In this document: piece after piece, positions 50,510-62,900 of the stretch
Position numbering within the stretch: position 1 is the first letter of the stretch
How the letters are laid out: each line of letters opens with the position of its first letter
Assembly (NCBI RefSeq): GCF_051401765.1
Contig: NW_027480492.1
Location: forward strand, 1-64,000
From: Calliopsis andreniformis
Taxonomy: Eukaryota > Arthropoda > Insecta > Hymenoptera > Andrenidae
DNA: 64,000 nucleotides
Direction: 5' to 3'
Translations under genes and position numbers: made by a program
Notes under the pieces: generated by a model
Database searches by the model: none
Told to the model about the DNA's origin: nothing
The model's input: only the letters and a program-made list of their open reading frames with translations

Positions 50510-53500
50510 TTGCGGATTGAGGATTGAGGATTGATGATTGAGGATTGAGGATCGAGGATTGATGATCGAGGATTGGGAATTGAGGATTGACGATTGAGTG
50601 TTGAGGATTGAGCATTGAAGACTGAGGACTGAGTGTTGAGGGTTGAGTGATGTGAATTGATGTTTGTGGATTGAGATTTGAAGATTGAAGATTGGGGATT
50701 GAGTATTGAAAACTGTGAATTGAGGATATTCTATTGAGGATTGAGGAATGACAATTGATAGTTGCGGACTGAGGGATGAAGATTGAGGATTCAGGATTGA
50801 GGATACGGAATTGAGGTTTGAGGACTGAGGATCGAGGATTGTGGATTGAGTATTGAGGGTTGAAGATTGAGGATTGAGGATTGAGAATTGAGGATTGAGG
50901 ATGGAGGATGAGGACTGAGGATTTAGGATTGAGGATTGAGCATTGAGGATTGAAGATTGAGGACTGGGGATTGAGGATTGAAGATTGAGGATTAAGGATT
51001 GAGGATTGGGGATTGAGGATCTAGGATTCTAGATTGATTATTGAGGACAGAAGATTGGGAATTGAGGTTTGAGGATTGAGAATTGAGAATTGGTGACGAG
51101 GACTGAGGGTTGAGGATTGAGGTTTGAGGAATGACAATTGAGTTTTGAGGATTGAAGGTTGAGGATTGAGGATTGAGGATTGAGGATTGAGGATGGAGGA
51201 TTGAGGACTGAAGATTGAGGACTGAATGTTGAGGGTTGAGTGATGAGAATAGATGTTTGTGGATGGAGACTTGAAGTTTGAAGATTGAGGATTGAGTATT
51301 CAAAGCTGAGAATTCAGGATATTCTATTGAGTATTGAGAATTGAGCATTGATGGTTGTGTACTGAGGATTGGTGGTTGAGGTTGTGTGTTGAATATTGAG
51401 GATTGAGGATTTTAGGATTGAGGATTGAGTATTGAAGATTGAGGACTGAGGACTGAGGATTGAGTATTGAGGATTGAGGATTGAAGATTGAGGACTGAGT
51501 GTTGAGGGTTGAGTGATGAGTATTGATGTTTGTAGATGGAGACTTGAAGATAGAAGATTGAGGATTGAGTATTGAAAACTGAGAATTGAGGATATTCTAT
51601 TGAGTATTGAGAATTGAGGATTGATGGTTGAGTATTGAGGATTGAAGGTTGAGGGTTGTGTGTTGAATATTGAGGACTGAGGATTGAAACATGAGAATTC
51701 AGGATATTCTATTGCGTATTGAGAATTGAGTATTGGTGGTTGAGTATTGAGGATTGATGGTTGAGGGTTGTGTGTTGAATATTGAGGATTGAGGATTGAG
51801 GATTGAGGACTGAGGATTGAAGATTGAGTATTGATGATTGAAGATTGAGGATTGAGGATTGAGTGTTGATGATTGATGACGAGGACTGACGGTTGAGGAT
51901 TGAGGTTTGAGGATTGAGGGTTGAGGATTGAGGACTGAGGATTGAGGATTGACGATTGAGGATTAAGGATTGAGGATTGGGGATTGAGGATCTAGGATTC
52001 TAGATTGATTATTGAGGATAGAAGATTGAGAATTGAGGTTTGAGGATTGAGAATTGAGAATTGGGGATGAGGACTGTGGGTTGAGGATTGAGGTTTGAGG
52101 AATGACAATTGAGGATTGAGGATTGAGGATTGAGGATTGATGATTGAGGATTGAGGATCGAGGATTGATGATCGAGGATTGGGAATTGAGGATTGACGAT
52201 TGAGTGTTGAGGATTGAGCATTGAAGACTGAGGACTGAGTGTTGAGGGTTGAGTGATGTGAATTGATGTTTGTGGATTGAGATTTGAAGATTGAAGATTG
52301 GGGATTGAGTATTGAAAACTGTGAATTGAGGATATTCTATTGAGGATTGAGGAATGACAATTGATAGTTGCGGACTGAGGGATGAAGATTGAGGATTCAG
52401 GATTGAGGATACGGAATTGAGGTTTGAGGACTGAGGATCGAGGATTGTGGATTGAGTATTGAGGGTTGAAGATTGAGGATTGAGGATTGAGAATTGAGGA
52501 TTGAGGATGGAGGATGAGGACTGAGGATTTAGGATTGAGGATTGAGCATTGAGGATTGAAGATTGAGGACTGGGGATTGAGGATTGAAGATTGAGGATTA
52601 AGGATTGAGGATTGGGGATTGAGGATCTAGGATTCTAGATTGATTATTGAGGACAGAAGATTGGGAATTGAGGTTTGAGGATTGAGAATTGAGAATTGGT
52701 GACGAGGACTGAGGGTTGAGGATTGAGGTTTGAGGAATGACAATTGAGTTTTGAGGATTGAAGGTTGAGGATTGAGGATTGAGGATTGAGGATTGAGGAT
52801 GGAGGATTGAGGACTGAAGATTGAGGACTGAATGTTGAGGGTTGAGTGATGAGAATAGATGTTTGTGGATGGAGACTTGAAGTTTGAAGATTGAGGATTG
52901 AGTATTCAAAGCTGAGAATTCAGGATATTCTATTGAGTATTGAGAATTGAGCATTGATGGTTGTGTACTGAGGATTGGTGGTTGAGGTTGTGTGTTGAAT
53001 ATTGAGGATTGAGGATTTTAGGATTGAGGATTGAGTATTGAAGATTGAGGACTGAGGACTGAGGATTGAGTATTGAGGATTGAGGATTGAAGATTGAGGA
53101 CTGAGTGTTGAGGGTTGAGTGATGAGTATTGATGTTTGTAGATGGAGACTTGAAGATAGAAGATTGAGGATTGAGTATTGAAAACTGAGAATTGAGGATA
53201 TTCTATTGAGTATTGAGAATTGAGGATTGATGGTTGAGTATTGAGGATTGAAGGTTGAGGGTTGTGTGTTGAATATTGAGGACTGAGGATTGAAACATGA
53301 GAATTCAGGATATTCTATTGCGTATTGAGAATTGAGTATTGGTGGTTGAGTATTGAGGATTGATGGTTGAGGGTTGTGTGTTGAATATTGAGGATTGAGG
53401 ATTGAGGATTGAGGACTGAGGATTGAAGATTGAGTATTGATGATTGAAGATTGAGGATTGAGGATTGAGTGTTGATGATTGATGACGAGGACTGACGGTT

Positions 53501-53566
53501 GAGGATTGAGGTTTGAGGATTGAGGGTTGAGGATTGAGGACTGAGGATTGAGGATTGACGATTGAG
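50510..53566. repeat. 1606-bp tandem duplication, apparently recent
   Basis: Sequence from about 50.51 kb repeats at a constant 1606-bp offset to the sharp break after GACGATTGAG at 51960 and 53566. Anchors are ACAATTGATA at 50751 and 52357, GAATTC at 51310 and 52916, and GAATTC at 51695 and 53301. The second unit is about 1.45 kb, so the total is about 1.9 units. I saw no difference in the stretches compared (50992-51348 against 52598-52954 translate identically). Each unit holds one A block, two C blocks, of which one has lost its GAATTC, and a half B block reading GAAACATGAGAATTC. The corresponding part of copy 2 lies mostly beyond the window. Confidence 0.9.
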
Positions 53567-53970
53567 CATTGAGGATTGAAGGTTGAGGACTGGTAATAGA
53601 GGATTGAAGATTGAGGATTAAGGATTGCGGATTGAGGATTGAGGATTGAGAATGGAGGATTGAAGATTGTAGATTGAGTACTGAGGATTGAAGATTGAAG
53701 ATTGAGGATTGAGGATTGAGGATTGAGGATGGAGAATTGAAGAGAGAGTACTGAGTGTTGAGGATAGAGTGCTGAGAAGTGATGTTTGAGCATTGAGATT
53801 TGATTATTGAATATTGTGGATTGAGTATTGAACCATGAGAATTCAGGATATTCTATTGAGTATTGGGAATTGAGGATTGATGGTTGAGTATTGAGTATTG
53901 AAGGTTGAGGGTTGTGTGTTGAATATTGAGGATTGTGGATTTCAGGATTGGGGATTGAGGATTGAAGATT

Positions 53971-56900
53971 GAGTATTGAGGATTGAAGATTGAGGATTGC
54001 GGATTGAGGATTGAGGATTGAGGATTGAGGATTGAGGATTGAGGATTAAGGATTGAAGAATGAGGATTGAGGATTGAGGATTGAGGATTGATGACTGAGG
54101 ATTGAGGATTGAGGATTAAGGATTGAGGACTGAGGATTTAGGATTGAGGATTGAGCATTGAGGATTGAAGATTGAGGACTGGGGATTGAGGATTGAAGAT
54201 TGAGGATTAAGGATTGAGGATTGGGGATTGAGGATCTGGGATTCTAGATTGATTATTGAGGATAGAAGATTGAGAATTGAGGTTTGAGGATCGAGAATTG
54301 AGAATTGGGGATGAGGACTGAGGGTTGAGGATTGAGGTTTGAGGAATGACAATTGAGGATTGAGGATTGAGGATTGAGGATTGAAGATTGAGTATTGAGG
54401 ATTGAAGATTGAGGATTGCGGATTGAGGATTGAGGATTGAGGATTGAGGATTGAAGACTGAAGATTGAGTTTTGAGGATTGAAGATTGAGGATTGAGGAT
54501 TGAGGATTGAGGATTGAGGATGGAGGATTGAAGAGAGAGTACTGAGTGTTGAGGATAGAGTGTTGAGAAGTGATGTTTGAGGATTGAGATTTGATTATTG
54601 AATATTGTGGATTGAGTATTGAACCATGAGAATTCAGGATATTCTATTGAGTATTGAGAATTGAGGATTGATGGTTGAGTATTGAGAATTGATGGTTGAG
54701 GGCTCTGTGTTGAATATTGAGGATTGAGGATTGAGGATTGAGGATTGTGGATTGAGGATACAAGATTGGGTATTGATGATTGAAATTGAGGGTTGAGGCT
54801 TGAGGTTTGAGGATTGAGGACGAGGACTGACGGTTGAGGATTGAGGTTTGAGGATTGAGGATTGAGGATTGAGGACTGAGGATTTGGGATTGAGGATTGA
54901 GCATTTAGGATTGAAGATTGTGGACTGGGGATTGAGGATTGAAGATTGAGGATTAAGGATTGAGGATTGGGGATTGAGGATCTAGGATTCTAGATTGATT
55001 ATTGAGGATAGAAGATTGAGAATTGAGGTTTGAGGATTGAGAATTGAGAATTGGGGATGAGGACTGTGGGTTGAGGATTGAGGTTTGAGGAATGACAATT
55101 GAGGATTGAGGATTGAGGATTGAGGACTGAGGATTGAGGATTGAGGATTGAGAATTGTGGATTGAGGATTGAAGATTGAGTACTGAGGATTGAAGATTGA
55201 GAATTGAGGATTGAGGATTGAGGATTGACGATTGAGGATTGAGGATTGAGGATTGATGATCGAGGATTGGGAATTGAGGATTGACGATTGAGGATTGAGG
55301 ATTGAGCATTGAAGACTGCGGACTGAGTGTTGAGGGTTGAGTGATGTGAATTGACGTTTGTGGATTGAGATTTGAAGATTGAAGATTGGGGATTGAGTTT
55401 TGAAAACTGTGAATTGAGGATATTCTATTGAGGATTGAGGAATGACAATTGATTGTTGCGGACTGAGGGATGAAGATTGAGGATTCGGAATTGAGGTTTG
55501 AGGACTGAGGATTGAGGATTGTGGATTGAGTATTGAGGATTGAAGATTGAGGATTGAGGATTGAGAATTGAGGATTGAGGATGCAGGATGAGGACTGAGG
55601 GTTGAGGATTGACGTTTGAGGTATGAGGATTGAGGATTGACGATTGAGGATTGAGGATTGAGGATTGAGTATTGAAGATTGAGGATTGATGACTGAGGAT
55701 TGAAGATCGAGGATTGAGGATTGGGGATTGAAGATTGAGTATTGAGGATTGAAGATTGAGGATTGAGGATTGAGGATTGAAGATTGAGGACTGAGGATTG
55801 AAGACTGAAGATTGAGTATTGAGGATTGAGGATTGAGGATTGAGGATTGAGGATTGAGGATTGAGGATTGAGGATTGAGGATTGATGATAGAGGATTGGG
55901 GATTGATGATTGACGATTGAGTATTGAGGATTGAGTATTGAGGATTGCAGATTGAGGATTGGGGATTGAGGATTGGAGAATGAGGATTGAGGGTTGGGGA
56001 TTGAGGATTGATGACTGAGGATTGAGGATTGAGGATTGAGGATTGAGGATTGAAGATTGAGGACTGAGGATTGAAGACTGAAGATTGAGTATTGAGGATT
56101 GAGGATTGAGGATTGAGGATTGAGGATTGAGGATTGAGGATTGAGGACTGAGGATTGAGGATTGAGGACTGAGGATTGAGAATTGAGGATTGAGGATTGA
56201 AGATTGAGTATTTAGGATTGAAGATTGAGTATTGAGGATTGAGGATTGAGGATTGAGTATTGAGGATTGCAGATTGAGGATTGAGGATTGAGGATTGAAG
56301 AATGAGGATTGAGGATTGGGGATTGAGGATTGATGACTGAGGATTGAGGATTGAGGATTGAGGATTGAGGATTGAGGATTGAAGATAGAGTATTGAGGAT
56401 TGTAGATTGAGGATTGAGGATTGAGGATTGAGGATTGAAGATTGAGTATTGAGCAATGAAGATTGAGGATTGAGGATTGAGGATTGAGGATTGAAGATTG
56501 AGGACTGAGTGTTGATGGTTGAGTGATGAGAATAGATGTTTGTGGATGGAGACTTGAAGATTGAAGATTGAGGATTGAGTATTCAAAGCTGAGAATTCAG
56601 GATATTCTATTGAGTATTGAGAATTGAGCATTGGTGGTTGAGTACTGAGGATTCGTGGTTGAGGGTTGTGTGTTGAATATTGAGGATTGAGGATTTTAGG
56701 ATTGAGGATTGAGTATTGAAGAATGAGGACTGAAGACTGAGGATTGAGTATTGAGGATTGAGTATTGAAGATTGAGGATTGATGACTGAGGATTGAAGAT
56801 CGAGGATTGAGGATTGGGGATTGAAGATTGAGCATTGAGGATTGAAGATTGAGGTTTGAGGATTGAGGATTGAAGATTGAGGACTGAGTGTTGGGGGTTG

Positions 56901-59900
56901 AGTGATGAGAATAGATGTTTGTGGATGGAGACTTGAAGATTGAAGATTGAGGATTGAGTATTCAAAGCTGAGAATTCAGGATATTCTATTGAGTATTGAG
57001 AATTGAGGATTGATGGTTGAGTATTGAGGATTGAAGGTTGAGGGTTGTGTGTTGAATATTGAGGACTGTGGATTTCAGGATTGGGGATTGAGGATTGAAG
57101 ATTGAGTATTGAGGATTCAAGATTGAGGATTGAGGTTTGAGGTATGAGGATTGAGGATTGACGATTGAGGATTGAGGATTGAGGATTGAGTATTGAAGAT
57201 TGAGGATTGATGACTGAGGATTGAAGATCGAGGATTGAGGATTGGGGATTGAAGATTGAGTATTGAGGATTGAAGATTGAGGATTGAGGATTGAGGATTG
57301 AAGATTGAGGACTGAGGATTGAAGACTGAAGATTGAGTATTGAGGATTGAGGATTGAGGATTGAGGATTGAGGATTGAGGATTGAGGATTGAGGATTGAG
57401 GATTGATGATAGAGGATTGGGGATTGATGATTGACGATTGAGGATTGAGGATTGAGTATTGAGGATTGCAGATTGAGGATTGGGGATTGAGGATTGGAGA
57501 ATGAGGATTGAGGGTTGGGGATTGAGGATTGATGACTGAGGATTGAGGATTGAGGATTGAGGATTGAGGATTGAAGATTGAGGACTGAGGATTGAAGACT
57601 GAAGATTGAGTATTGAGGATTGAGGATTGAGGATTGAGGATTGAGGATTGAGGATTGAGGATTGAGGACTGAGGATTGAGGATTGAGGACTGAGGATTGA
57701 GAATTGAGGATTGAGGATTGAAGATTGAGTATTGAGGATTGAAGATTGAGTATTGAGGATTGAGGATTGAGGATTGAGTATTGAGGATTGCAGATTGAGG
57801 ATTGAGGATTGAGGATTGAAGAATGAGGATTGAGGATTGGGGATTGAGGATTGATGACTGAGGATTGAGGATTGAGGATTGAGGATTGAGGATTGAGGAT
57901 TGAAGATAGAGTATTGAGGATTGTAGATTGAGGATTTAGGATTGAGGATTGAGGATTGAAGATTGAGTATTGAGGATTGAAGATTGAGGATTGAGGATTG
58001 AGGATTGAGGATTGAAGATTGAGGACTGAGTGTTGATGGTTGAGTGATGAGAATAGATGTTTGTGGATGGAGACTTGAAGATTGAAGATTGAGGATTGCG
58101 TATTCAAAGCTGAGAATTCAGGATATTCTATTGAGTATTGAGAATTGAGCATTGATGGTTGAGTACTGAGGATTCGTGGTTAGGGTTGTGTGTTGAATAT
58201 TGAGGATTGAGGATTTTAGGATTGAGGATTGAGTATTGAAGATTGAGGACTGAAGACTGAGGATTGAGTATTGAGGATTGAGTATTGAAGATTGAGGATT
58301 GATGACTGAGGATTGAAGATCGAGGATTGAGGATTGGGGATTGAAGATTGAGTATTGAGGATTGAAGATTGATGTTTGAGGATTGAGGATTGAAGATTGA
58401 GGACTGAGTGTTGAGGGTTGAGTGATGAGAATAGATGTTTGTGGATGGAGACTTGAAGATTGAAGATTGAGGATTGAGTATTCAAAGCTGAGAATTCAGG
58501 ATATTCTATTGAGTATTGAGAATTGAGGATTGATGGTTGAGTATTGAGGATTGAAGGTTGAGAATTGTGTGTTGAATATTGAGGATTGTGGATTTCAGGA
58601 TTGGGGATTGGGGATTGAAGATTGAGTATTGAGGATTGAAGATTGACGATTGCGGATTGAGGATTGAGGATTGAGGATTGAAGGTTGAGTATTGAGGATT
58701 GAAGATTGAGGATTGCGGATTGTCGATTGAGGATTGAGGATGAGGGCTCAGGGTTGAGGATTGAGGTTTGAGGACTGAGGACTGAGGATTGAGGATTGAG
58801 AATTGAGGATTTAGGATTGAGGATTGAAGATTGAGGAGTGGGTATTGAGGATTGAAGGATGAGGATTGAGGATTGAGGTTTGAGTATTGAGGATTAAAGG
58901 TGGAGTATTGAGGATTGAAGACTGACGATTGAGGATAGAGGATTGAGGATTGAGGATTGAGGATTGAAGATTGAGTATTGAGGATTGAAGATTGAGGATT
59001 GAGGATTGTGATTTGAGGACTGAGGACCGAGTATTGAGAAATGAGAAGTGAGGTTTGAGGATTGAGGATTGAAGATTGTGGATTGGGTATTGAGGATTGA
59101 AGAATGAGGATTGAGGAATAAGGATTGAGGATTGGGGATTGAAGATTGAGTATTGAGGATTGAAGATTGAGGATTAGAGGATTGAGGATTGAAGATTGAG
59201 GATTAGAGGATTGAGGATTGAAGATTGAGGACTGAGTGTTGAGGGTTGAGTGATGAGAATAGATGTTTGTGAATGGAGACTTGAAGATTGAAGATTGAGG
59301 ATTGAGTATTCAAAGCTGAGAATTCAGGATACTCTATTGAGTATTGAGAATTGAGCATTGATGGTTGAGTACTGAGGATTGGTGGTTGATGGTTGTGTGG
59401 TGAATATTGAGGATTGAGGATTTTAGGATTGAGGATTGAGTATTGAAGATTGAGGACTGAGGACTGAGGATTGAGTATTGAGGATTGAGGATTGAAGATT
59501 GAGGACTGAGTGTTGAGGGTTGAGTGATGAGTATTGATGTTCGTGGATGGAGACTTGAAGATAGAAGATTGAGGATTGAGTATTGAAAACTGAGAATTCA
59601 GGATATTCTATTGAGTATTGAGAATTGAGGATTGATGGTTGAGTATTGAGGATTGAAGGTTGAGGGCTGTGTGTTGAATATTGAGGATTGAGGATTTCAG
59701 GATTGAGGACTGAGTGTTGAGGGTTGAGTGATGAGAATAGATGTTTGTGGATGGAGACTTGAAGTTTGAAGATTGAGGATTGAGTATTCAAAGCTGAGAA
59801 TTCAGGATATTCTATTGAGTATTGAGAATTGAGCATTGATGGTTGTGTACTGAGGATTGGTGGTTGAGGTTGTGTGTTGAATATTGAGGATTGAGGATTT

Positions 59901-62900
59901 TAGGATTGAGGATTGAGTATTGAAGATTGAGGACTGAGGACTGAGGATTGAGTATTGAGGATTTTAGGATTGAGGATTGAGTATTGAAGATTGAGGACTG
60001 AGAACTGAGGATTGAGTATTGAGGATTGTGGATTGAAGATTGAGGACTGAGTGTTGAGGGTTGAGTGATGAGTATTGATGTTTGTAGATGGAGACTTGAA
60101 GATAGAAGATTGAGGATTGAGTATTGAAAACTGAGAATTCAGGATATTCTATTGAGTATTGAGAATTGAGCATTGATGGTTGAGTACTGAGGATTGGTGG
60201 TTGAGGGTTGTGTGTTGAATTTTGAGGATTGAGGATTTTAGGATTGAGGATTGAGTATTGAAGATTGAGGACTGAGGACTGAGGATTGAGTATTGAGGAT
60301 TGAGGATTGAAGATTGAGGACTGAGTGTTGAGGGTTGAGTGATGAGTATTGATGTTTGTGGATGGAGACTTGAAGTTAGAAGATTGAGGATTGAGTATTG
60401 AAAACTGAGAATTCAGGATATTCTATTGAGTATTGAGAATTGAGGATTGATGGTTGAGTATTGAGGATTGAAGGTTGAGGGTTGTGTGTTGAATATTGAG
60501 GATTGAGGATTTCAGGATTGAGGATTGAGGATTGAAGATTGAGGACTGAGTGTTGAGGGTTGAGTAATGAGTATTGATGTTTGTGGATGGAGACTTGAAG
60601 TTAGAAGATTGAGGATTGAGTATTGAAAACTGAGAATTCAGGATATTCTATTGAGTATTGAGAATTGAGGATTGATGGTTGAGTATTGAGGATTGAAGGT
60701 TGAGGGTTGTGTGTTGAATATAGAGGATTGAGGATTGAGGAGTGATGATACAGGACTGGGGATTGATGATTGACGATTGAGGATTGAGGATTGAGGATTG
60801 AGGATTGAGGATTGAGAATTGATGACTGAGGATTGAGGATTGAGGTTTGAGGATTGAGGATTGAGGATTGAGTATTGAGGATTGCAGATTGAGGATTGAG
60901 GATTAAGGATTGAAGGATGAGGATTGAGGATTGAGGATTGAGGATTGATGACTGAGGATTGAGGATTGAGGATTGAGGATTGAGGATTGAGGATTGAGGA
61001 TTGAGGATTGAGGACTAAGGATTGAAGAATGAGGATTGAGGATTGAGGATTGAGGATTGATGACTGAGGATTGAGGATTGAGGATTGAGCATTGAGGACT
61101 GAGGATTTAGGATTGAGGATTGAGCATTGAGGATTGAAGATTGAGGACTGGGGATTGAGGATTGAAGATTGAGGATTAAGGATTGAGGATTGGGGATTGA
61201 GGATCTAGGATTCTAGATTGATTATTGAGGACAGAAGATTGGGAATTGAGGTTTGAGGATTGAGAATTGAGAATTGGTGACGAGGACTGAGGGTTGAGGA
61301 TTGAGGTTTGAGGAATGACAATTGAGTTTTGAGGATTGAAGATTGAGGATTGAGGATTGAGGATTGAGGATTGAGGATGGAGGATTGAGGACTGAAGATT
61401 GAGGACTGAATGTTGAGGGTTGAGTGATGAGAATAGATGTTTGTGGATGGAGACTTGAGGATTGAAGATTGAGTATTGATGAATGAAGATTGAGGACTGA
61501 GGATTGAGGGTTGAGGATTGAGGACGAGGACTGACGGTTGAGTATTGAGGTTTGAGTATTGAGGATGGAGGATTGAGGACTGAGGATCGAGGATTGAGGA
61601 CTGAGGATTGAGAATTGAGGATTGAGGATAGAAGATTGAGTATTGAGGATTGAAGATTGAGGATTGAGGATTGAGGATTGAAGATTGAGGACTGAGTGTT
61701 GAGGGTTGAGTGATGAGAATAGATGTTTGTGGATGGAGACTTGAAGATTGAAGATTGAGGATTGAGTATTCAAAGCTGAGAATTCAGGATGTTCTATTGA
61801 GTATTGAGAATTGAGCATTGATGGTTGAGTGCTGAGGATGGGTGGTTGAGGGTTGTGTGTTGAATATTGAGGATTGAGGATTTTAGGATTAAGGACTGAG
61901 TACTGAAGATTGTGTATTGAGGATTGAAGATTGAGGATTGCGGATTGAGGATTGAGGATTGAGGATTGAGGATTTTAGGATTGAGGATTGTGTATTGAAG
62001 ATTGAGGACTGAGGACTGAGGATTGAGTATTGAGGATTGAGTATTGAAGATTGAGGATTGATGACTGAGGATTGAAGATCGAGGATTGAGGATTGGGGAT
62101 TGAAGATTGAGTATTGAGGATTGAAGATTGAGGTGTGAGGATTGAGGATTGAAGATTGAGGACTGAGTGTTGAGGGTTGAGTGATGAGAATAGATGTTTG
62201 TGGATGGAGACTTGAAGATTGAAGATTGAGGATTGAGTATTCAAAGCTGAGAATTCAGGATATTCTATTGAGTATTGAGAATTGAGGATTGATGGTTGAG
62301 TATTGAGGATTGAAGGTTGAGGGTTGTGTGTTGAATATTGAGGATTGTGGATTTCAGGATTGGGGATTGAGGATTGAAGATTGAGTATTGAGGATTGAAG
62401 ATTGAGGACTAAGGATTGAAGAATGAGGATTGAGGATTGAGGATTGAGGATTGATGACTGAGGATTGAGGATTGAGGATTGAGGATTGAGGACTGAGGAT
62501 TTAGGATTGAGGATTGAGCATTGAGGATTGAAGATTGAGGACTGGGGATTGAGGATTGAAGATTGAGGATTAAGGATTGAGGATTGGGGATTGAGGATCT
62601 AGGATTCCAGATTGATTATTGAGGACAGAAGATTGGGAATTGAGGTTTGAGGATTGAGAATTGAGAATTGGGGACGAGGACTGAGGGTTGAGGATTGAGG
62701 TTTGAGGAATGACAATTGAGGATTGAGGATTGAGGATTGAGGACTGAGGATTGAGGATTGAGGATTGAGAATTGTGGAGTGAGGATTGAAGATTGAGTAT
62801 TGAGGATTGAAGATTGAGGATTGCGGATTGAGGATTGAGGATTGATGATTGAGGATTGAGGATCGAGGATTGATGATCGAGGATTGGGAATTGAGGATTG

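Larger units (their letters stand above)
41380..53970. repeat. 12-kb segmental duplication within the satellite, copy 1
   Basis: Offsets to copy 2 are 12582 (41.5-41.8 kb), 11862 (GAATTC 42768 to 54630; TCTAGG 43119 to 54981; TTCTAT 43561 to 55423) and 12304 (44668 to 56972). They continue 12618-12619 (45495 to 58114; 45874 to 58492; 46193 to 58811), 12283 (46721 to 59004; 47037 to 59320; 48126 to 60409), 12311 (49469 to 61780; 49940 to 62251) and 12801 (ATTTAGG 50921 to 63722). The steps mark indels between copies. Copy 1 has about 720 bp extra near 42 kb and a 335-bp stretch (46.38-46.72 kb, with an A block) missing from copy 2. It lacks about 442, 315 and 490 bp that copy 2 has near 56.5, 57.5 and 63.2-63.7 kb. 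Confidence 0.88.

Noticed and set aside
10436..54722. B blocks as a transposable element remnant
   Set aside because: No terminal inverted repeats, target-site duplications, coding remnants or poly-A tail are visible. Blocks grade into heptamers at both ends. An old insertion cannot be excluded, but nothing supports it directly.
29260..62260. Heat-shock element or other known promoter motif at GAGAATTCAGGATATTC
   Set aside because: The GAA and TTC parts are not in the required nGAAnnTTCn spacing, and there is no gene nearby to regulate.
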